Of a DNA stretch of 28,158 nucleotides, positions 26,201 to 28,158 are shown one piece after another. How positions within the stretch are numbered: position 1 is the stretch's first letter; each line of letters begins with the position of its first letter. Source of the DNA: Alphaproteobacteria bacterium UBA2784. GTDB lineage: Bacteria > Pseudomonadota > Alphaproteobacteria > Micropepsales > Micropepsaceae. The notes beneath the pieces were generated by a model. That model was not told the origin of the DNA and did no database searches. It saw only the letters and a list, made by a program, of their open reading frames with translations. Both the position numbers and the translations under genes were made by a program. The stretch covers positions 957-29,114 of the forward strand of contig DEIC01000119.1 of the NCBI GenBank assembly GCA_002352285.1. The letters run 5' to 3'.

Positions 26201-26690
26201 CAATGCAGGCGCGCGCGCCGTGCGTATCGCCGGTGTTGTTGTGGCGCGCCGTGACCGCAAGTCACAGCGCGGCGACACTTACTCCTTCGTGCGGTTTTCG
26301 GATGTGACCGGGCTTTATGAGGCGGTGATCTTCTCCGACACGCTGGCGCAGGCCAATGAATTGCTGCAACCGGGCCGCGCCGTGGTGCTCAACGCGGTTG
26401 CCGAGTGGCAGGACGAGGAACTCAAGCTGCGCGCCCAGACAGTGCACTCACTCGACAAGGTGGCTTCAGAAGCCGAGGCTGGCATGCGCATCTTTGTTGA
26501 CCGCACAGACGCGCTGCAAAGCCTCAAGCAGCTGGCGCGCGATCCCGGCCGCGGCATCATCTCGCTCGTGCTGATGCCCGGCGACGGCAGCGAAGTAGAG
26601 GTTGAACTGCCGGGCCGCTATGCCGTCACGCCGCGTCTGCGCGGCGCGATCCGCGCGGTGCAGGGCGTTGTGGATGTGGAAGAGGTTTGA
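23238..26690 (+). CDS. dnaE: DNA polymerase III alpha subunit (replicative)
   Basis: Encodes a 1150-residue C-family replicative polymerase. The start chosen is GTG at 23238 (AAGAGGGG four bases upstream), which gives the usual N-terminus before FIHLRVHSAYSLLEGA; a GTG at 23181 is in frame but would add 19 atypical residues. Regions in order: PHP domain (about 1-270), catalytic palm with PDFDIDF (Asp409, Asp411 and Asp413), thumb and fingers, a beta-clamp-binding motif QVSLF (922-926), and an OB domain near residue 1000 (RIAGVVVARRDRKSQRGDTY). Length and the internal clamp motif identify DnaE1, not the error-prone DnaE2/ImuC. It begins 115 bases after the SOS microprotein gene. Confidence 0.96.
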   Translation: MTGLSPFIHLRVHSAYSLLEGAIRVETLPELCRTNGMPAVGVTDTNNLFGAVEITEKLSGAGIQPIIGCTLSVADLAHDQAAASRKPGATSRMMPRVAAIARNEAGWLNLMALASKAHLDVAADETPHVRFGDLEAHSDGLILLTGGPDGPVNRALLDGNEALARQWLEQLGAKFGDRLYVELQRHGLNEEAQAEGPLVALAYQLGLPLVATNEPFFATRAGWQAHDALLCIAAGRMLSDTDRRRVTEEHWFKPGAAMAELFADLPEAVANTVEIARRVSFMPPKRNPILPAFKPADGRTAKEELEHQAREGLLRRMKEVPRLYADEKTYLDRLAFELSVISRMGFDGYFLIVSDFMRWTRARGIPVGVRGSGATSIVAWALDITSLDPIRFNLVFERFLNPERVSMPDFDIDFCQDRRGEVIEYVQEKYGKDRVAQIITFGTLAARLAVRDVGRVMEMGYNQVDRICKLIPNVPGKQVKLKEAIAGDERLAAMGREEGVIAKLFEIAGGVEGLYRHASTHAAGIVIGDRPLTQLVPLYRDPRAEMPVTQFDYKDAETAGLVKFDFLGLKTLTVIAETERMLAARGVHVKAENVEFSDPKTFEMLSRGDGIGVFQLESQGMRDLMRRLKPDRIEDLIALVALYRPGPMDSIPKYIACKHGREKPDYLHPALEPILSETFGVMTYQEDVMRIARELAGYSMGEADLLRRAMGKKIKAEMDVQRERFVEGAKKNGIDAIVAREIFDQAAKFADYGFNKGHAAAYAHVAWQTAWLKANHTAEFLCASMTLDIGSTDRLNVFTQEATRLGIKVLPPDVNRSYAVFAVEADAQGNPAIRYALSAVRNVGRQAMEHLAAVRAKGGRFTSLFDFARRIDPKFVNKRALESLAAAGAFDSINPNRAQVLASADLMLANASGAQRDRESGQVSLFGGEGSVAKDPPLPVKPDWQPAERLQHEFEAVGFYLSGHPLDDYRTAMRRANVVTYGQLLQDRNAGARAVRIAGVVVARRDRKSQRGDTYSFVRFSDVTGLYEAVIFSDTLAQANELLQPGRAVVLNAVAEWQDEELKLRAQTVHSLDKVASEAEAGMRIFVDRTDALQSLKQLARDPGRGIISLVLMPGDGSEVEVELPGRYAVTPRLRGAIRAVQGVVDVEEV

Positions 26691-26692
26691 GG

Positions 26693-27889
26693 TCAGAGCG
26701 ACTTCAGCGCCTCGCCGACCCGCCCCAGCGCCGTTTCAAGTTTGTCGGGCGAGATGGCAAAACACAGGCGCAGATAGCGGTCATTCTCGGCATCGGTCTC
26801 AGGCCCGAAGGCCGAACCGGGCGCAACGCCCACGCGCGCCTTTTCAACCAGCGCCTTGGCGAACGAAAGACTGTCTTTCATGCCATCCACTTCAATGAAG
26901 GCATAGAACGCGCCCTCGGGCTTTGACCAGGTGACACGGTTCTGGCTGCGCACGAACTGGTCCATGATCTCGCGTCCGCGTGCACAGCGTCGCACCATCT
27001 CGCGCACGAAATCATCACCCTGCTCAAGCGCCGCAACGGCGCCAAACTGCGCAAAGGTTGTTGCGCCGGTATTGTTGAGCGTCGAGAGTTGCGCCAGCGG
27101 TCGCGCCAGACGCTTCGGGCCGACAAGCCAGCCAATGCGCCAGCCCGTCATCGCCCATGCCTTGGAGAACGAATTGATGACGAAGACATTGTCATCCGGT
27201 TCTGCAATCGAAAGAAACGAGGGCGCATTGGGCGCGTCATAGACAAGCTGGCCATAAACTTCATCCGCCAGAATGGCGAGGCCGTGCGCGCGCGCAAAGG
27301 CGAGGAGCTTCTTCTGCTCCTCTGCGCTGGCCACCCATCCGGTCGGATTGCCGGGTGACGCACAGAAGATCGCCTTGGTGCGCGGTGTCACGGCGCGCGC
27401 CAGCGCATCGAAATTGAGCGACCAGTCGCCACCGCCATGCGCGCGCTCCAGCCGCACGAACACCGGCTTGCCGCCCACCGCCTGCACTGCAAAGAAAATG
27501 TTCGGCCACACAGGCGAGATGACGATCACCTCATCGCCGGTCTCGACCGTGCATTGCAGCGCCGTGATGACGGCCAGCATTGCCGCACCCGGCACGGTCA
27601 CGCGATCAATATCGAGCGCGAGGCCATAGTGGCGCTTTGTCCAGTCCACTATTGCCTGCCGAAGGCGCGGATGACCCGCCGAGAATGTGTAGAAGGTCTG
27701 ACCCTCATCCAGCGCCTGCTTGGCCGCATTGCGGATGAAATCGGGGGTCACGAGGTCACTTTCGCCGAACCACAGCGGAATGACATCCTTGTGCCCCAGC
27801 CCCAGCCGCGACACCTCCCCGATGCCATTTCGGCCAATGAATTCAATGGATTGACGGATCGGCGTTTTGGCCATCGGAGAATCTGCCAT
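26693..27889 (-). CDS. Class I/II pyridoxal-phosphate aminotransferase
   Basis: Encodes a 398-residue fold-type I transaminase. The PLP-binding lysine is Lys243 in NSFSKAWAMTGWRIGW; other family blocks are SPGNPTGW, the LADEVYGQLVYD region with the Asp and Tyr that hold the cofactor, and the C-terminal LRLCFAISPDKLETAL with the substrate carboxylate-binding Arg. The substrate cannot be read from sequence; neighbours give no pathway. The start is uncertain: Met1 (27889) and Met6 (27874) both lack a clear ribosome binding site. The gene converges on dnaE, the two stop codons being 2 bases apart, with no terminator hairpin between them. Confidence 0.92.
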   Translation of the reverse strand: MADSPMAKTPIRQSIEFIGRNGIGEVSRLGLGHKDVIPLWFGESDLVTPDFIRNAAKQALDEGQTFYTFSAGHPRLRQAIVDWTKRHYGLALDIDRVTVPGAAMLAVITALQCTVETGDEVIVISPVWPNIFFAVQAVGGKPVFVRLERAHGGGDWSLNFDALARAVTPRTKAIFCASPGNPTGWVASAEEQKKLLAFARAHGLAILADEVYGQLVYDAPNAPSFLSIAEPDDNVFVINSFSKAWAMTGWRIGWLVGPKRLARPLAQLSTLNNTGATTFAQFGAVAALEQGDDFVREMVRRCARGREIMDQFVRSQNRVTWSKPEGAFYAFIEVDGMKDSLSFAKALVEKARVGVAPGSAFGPETDAENDRYLRLCFAISPDKLETALGRVGEALKSL

Positions 27890-27964
27890 GGGAGTGCGGG
27901 CGAAAGGCCAAGGTTTCTAATGCCTTGACGGCCACGGCGCACGTCAAATCCTGCTGAAACCGGC

Positions 27965-27993
27965 TTGCCGGGGCACGGTCAATTGCCTATAAG
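27965..27993 (+). promoter_or_regulatory. Promoter of rpsB
   Basis: TTGCCG (27965-27970) and TATAAG (27988-27993) are separated by exactly 17 bases, the strongest sigma-70-like promoter seen in the window. Transcription should start near 28000, giving an untranslated leader of about 127 bases before rpsB. It lies in the 237-bp gap between the divergent aminotransferase and rpsB genes. Confidence 0.7.
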
Positions 27994-28027
27994 CCGCGCC
28001 ACTTCCCGCGCGGATCAGGGTTTGAGA

Positions 28028-28079
28028 GGGGCCAAAAGCTCCCCATCAGGCCATCCGGTGTCAAAGCCCCATCCCGGGG
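28028..28079 (+). promoter_or_regulatory. Structured rpsB leader (candidate autoregulatory region)
   Basis: Two short GC hairpins are visible in the leader: GGGG (28028-28031) with CCCC (28041-28044), and CCCC (28067-28070) with GGGG (28076-28079); a CCGG-TCAA-CCGG hairpin lies further down, near 28100. Ribosomal protein S2 represses its own message in other bacteria, so a leader of this length may hold its target site. This is an inference; the stems are short. Confidence 0.3.
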
Positions 28080-28126
28080 TGATGACCATGATCCGTGCCG
28101 GTCAACCGGAACCAAAAGAGAGAGAC

Positions 28127-28158
28127 ATGCAGCTTCCTGACTTTTCCATGCGCCAGCT
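28127..28158 (+). CDS. rpsB: 30S ribosomal protein S2, first codons (3'-truncated)
   Basis: Only ten codons and part of the next are in the window. They read MQLPDFSMRQ, nearly identical to the start of alphaproteobacterial S2 (MALPDF-MRQLLEAG). AGAGAG lies just upstream as ribosome binding site, and a strong promoter is about 135 bases upstream. S2 is a small-subunit protein, normally followed by tsf; proximity to dnaE agrees with gene order known in the class. The identification rests on few residues but they are distinctive. Confidence 0.85.
   Translation, partial: MQLPDFSMRQ

Overview
This window is a high-GC alphaproteobacterial chromosome segment. The evidence is the NADH dehydrogenase I cluster followed by birA-coaX-rnj-mce-DUF1467, the short (440-residue) alphaproteobacterial prolyl-tRNA synthetase, lolCD next to a replicative dnaE, the first codons of rpsB, and a LexA box of the alphaproteobacterial direct-repeat type (GTTC-N7-GTTC). 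Gene content and order look like Hyphomicrobiales/Caulobacterales-type genomes. No genus can be named from sequence reading alone.

Layout, left to right. (1) 1-8608: the 3' end of nuoG, then nuoH, I, J, K, L, M and N, all on + and nearly contiguous. This is the rest of the proton-pumping complex I operon. (2) 8616-11845: birA, coaX and rnj, tightly packed behind nuoN. (3) 11861-13072: an unrecognised, probably exported 403-residue protein, followed by an intergenic imperfect inverted repeat. (4) 13284-13946: methylmalonyl-CoA epimerase and a DUF1467 membrane protein, closed by a hairpin terminator. (5) 14170-19379: an accessory block. It holds a small exported protein, an exported protein with a papain/NlpC-like Cys-His-Asp signature, and a BlaI-type repressor, BlaR1-type M56 metalloprotease and exported S41 peptidase-like protein. 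The repressor promoter carries two palindromic operators, one covering the ribosome binding site and start codon. (6) 19464-22740: proS, lolC and lolD. (7) 22741-23122: a double-hairpin intergenic element, then a promoter with a perfect LexA box driving a 49-residue single-pass membrane microprotein. (8) 23238-26690: dnaE, converging on an aminotransferase gene on the minus strand (26693-27889). (9) 27890-28158: a strong promoter, a leader of about 127 nt and the start of rpsB.

Most of the window is housekeeping: respiration, cofactor metabolism, RNA decay, translation, lipoprotein export and replication. The two parts most worth attention are the SOS-controlled microprotein between lolD and dnaE, a candidate SidA-like division inhibitor, and the autoregulated BlaI/M56/S41 cassette inserted between otherwise neighbouring housekeeping genes. 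Both functional readings are inferences from motifs and position; no homology search was possible. Intergenic stretches (the longest are 211, 223, 232 and 237 bp) are described in the entries.
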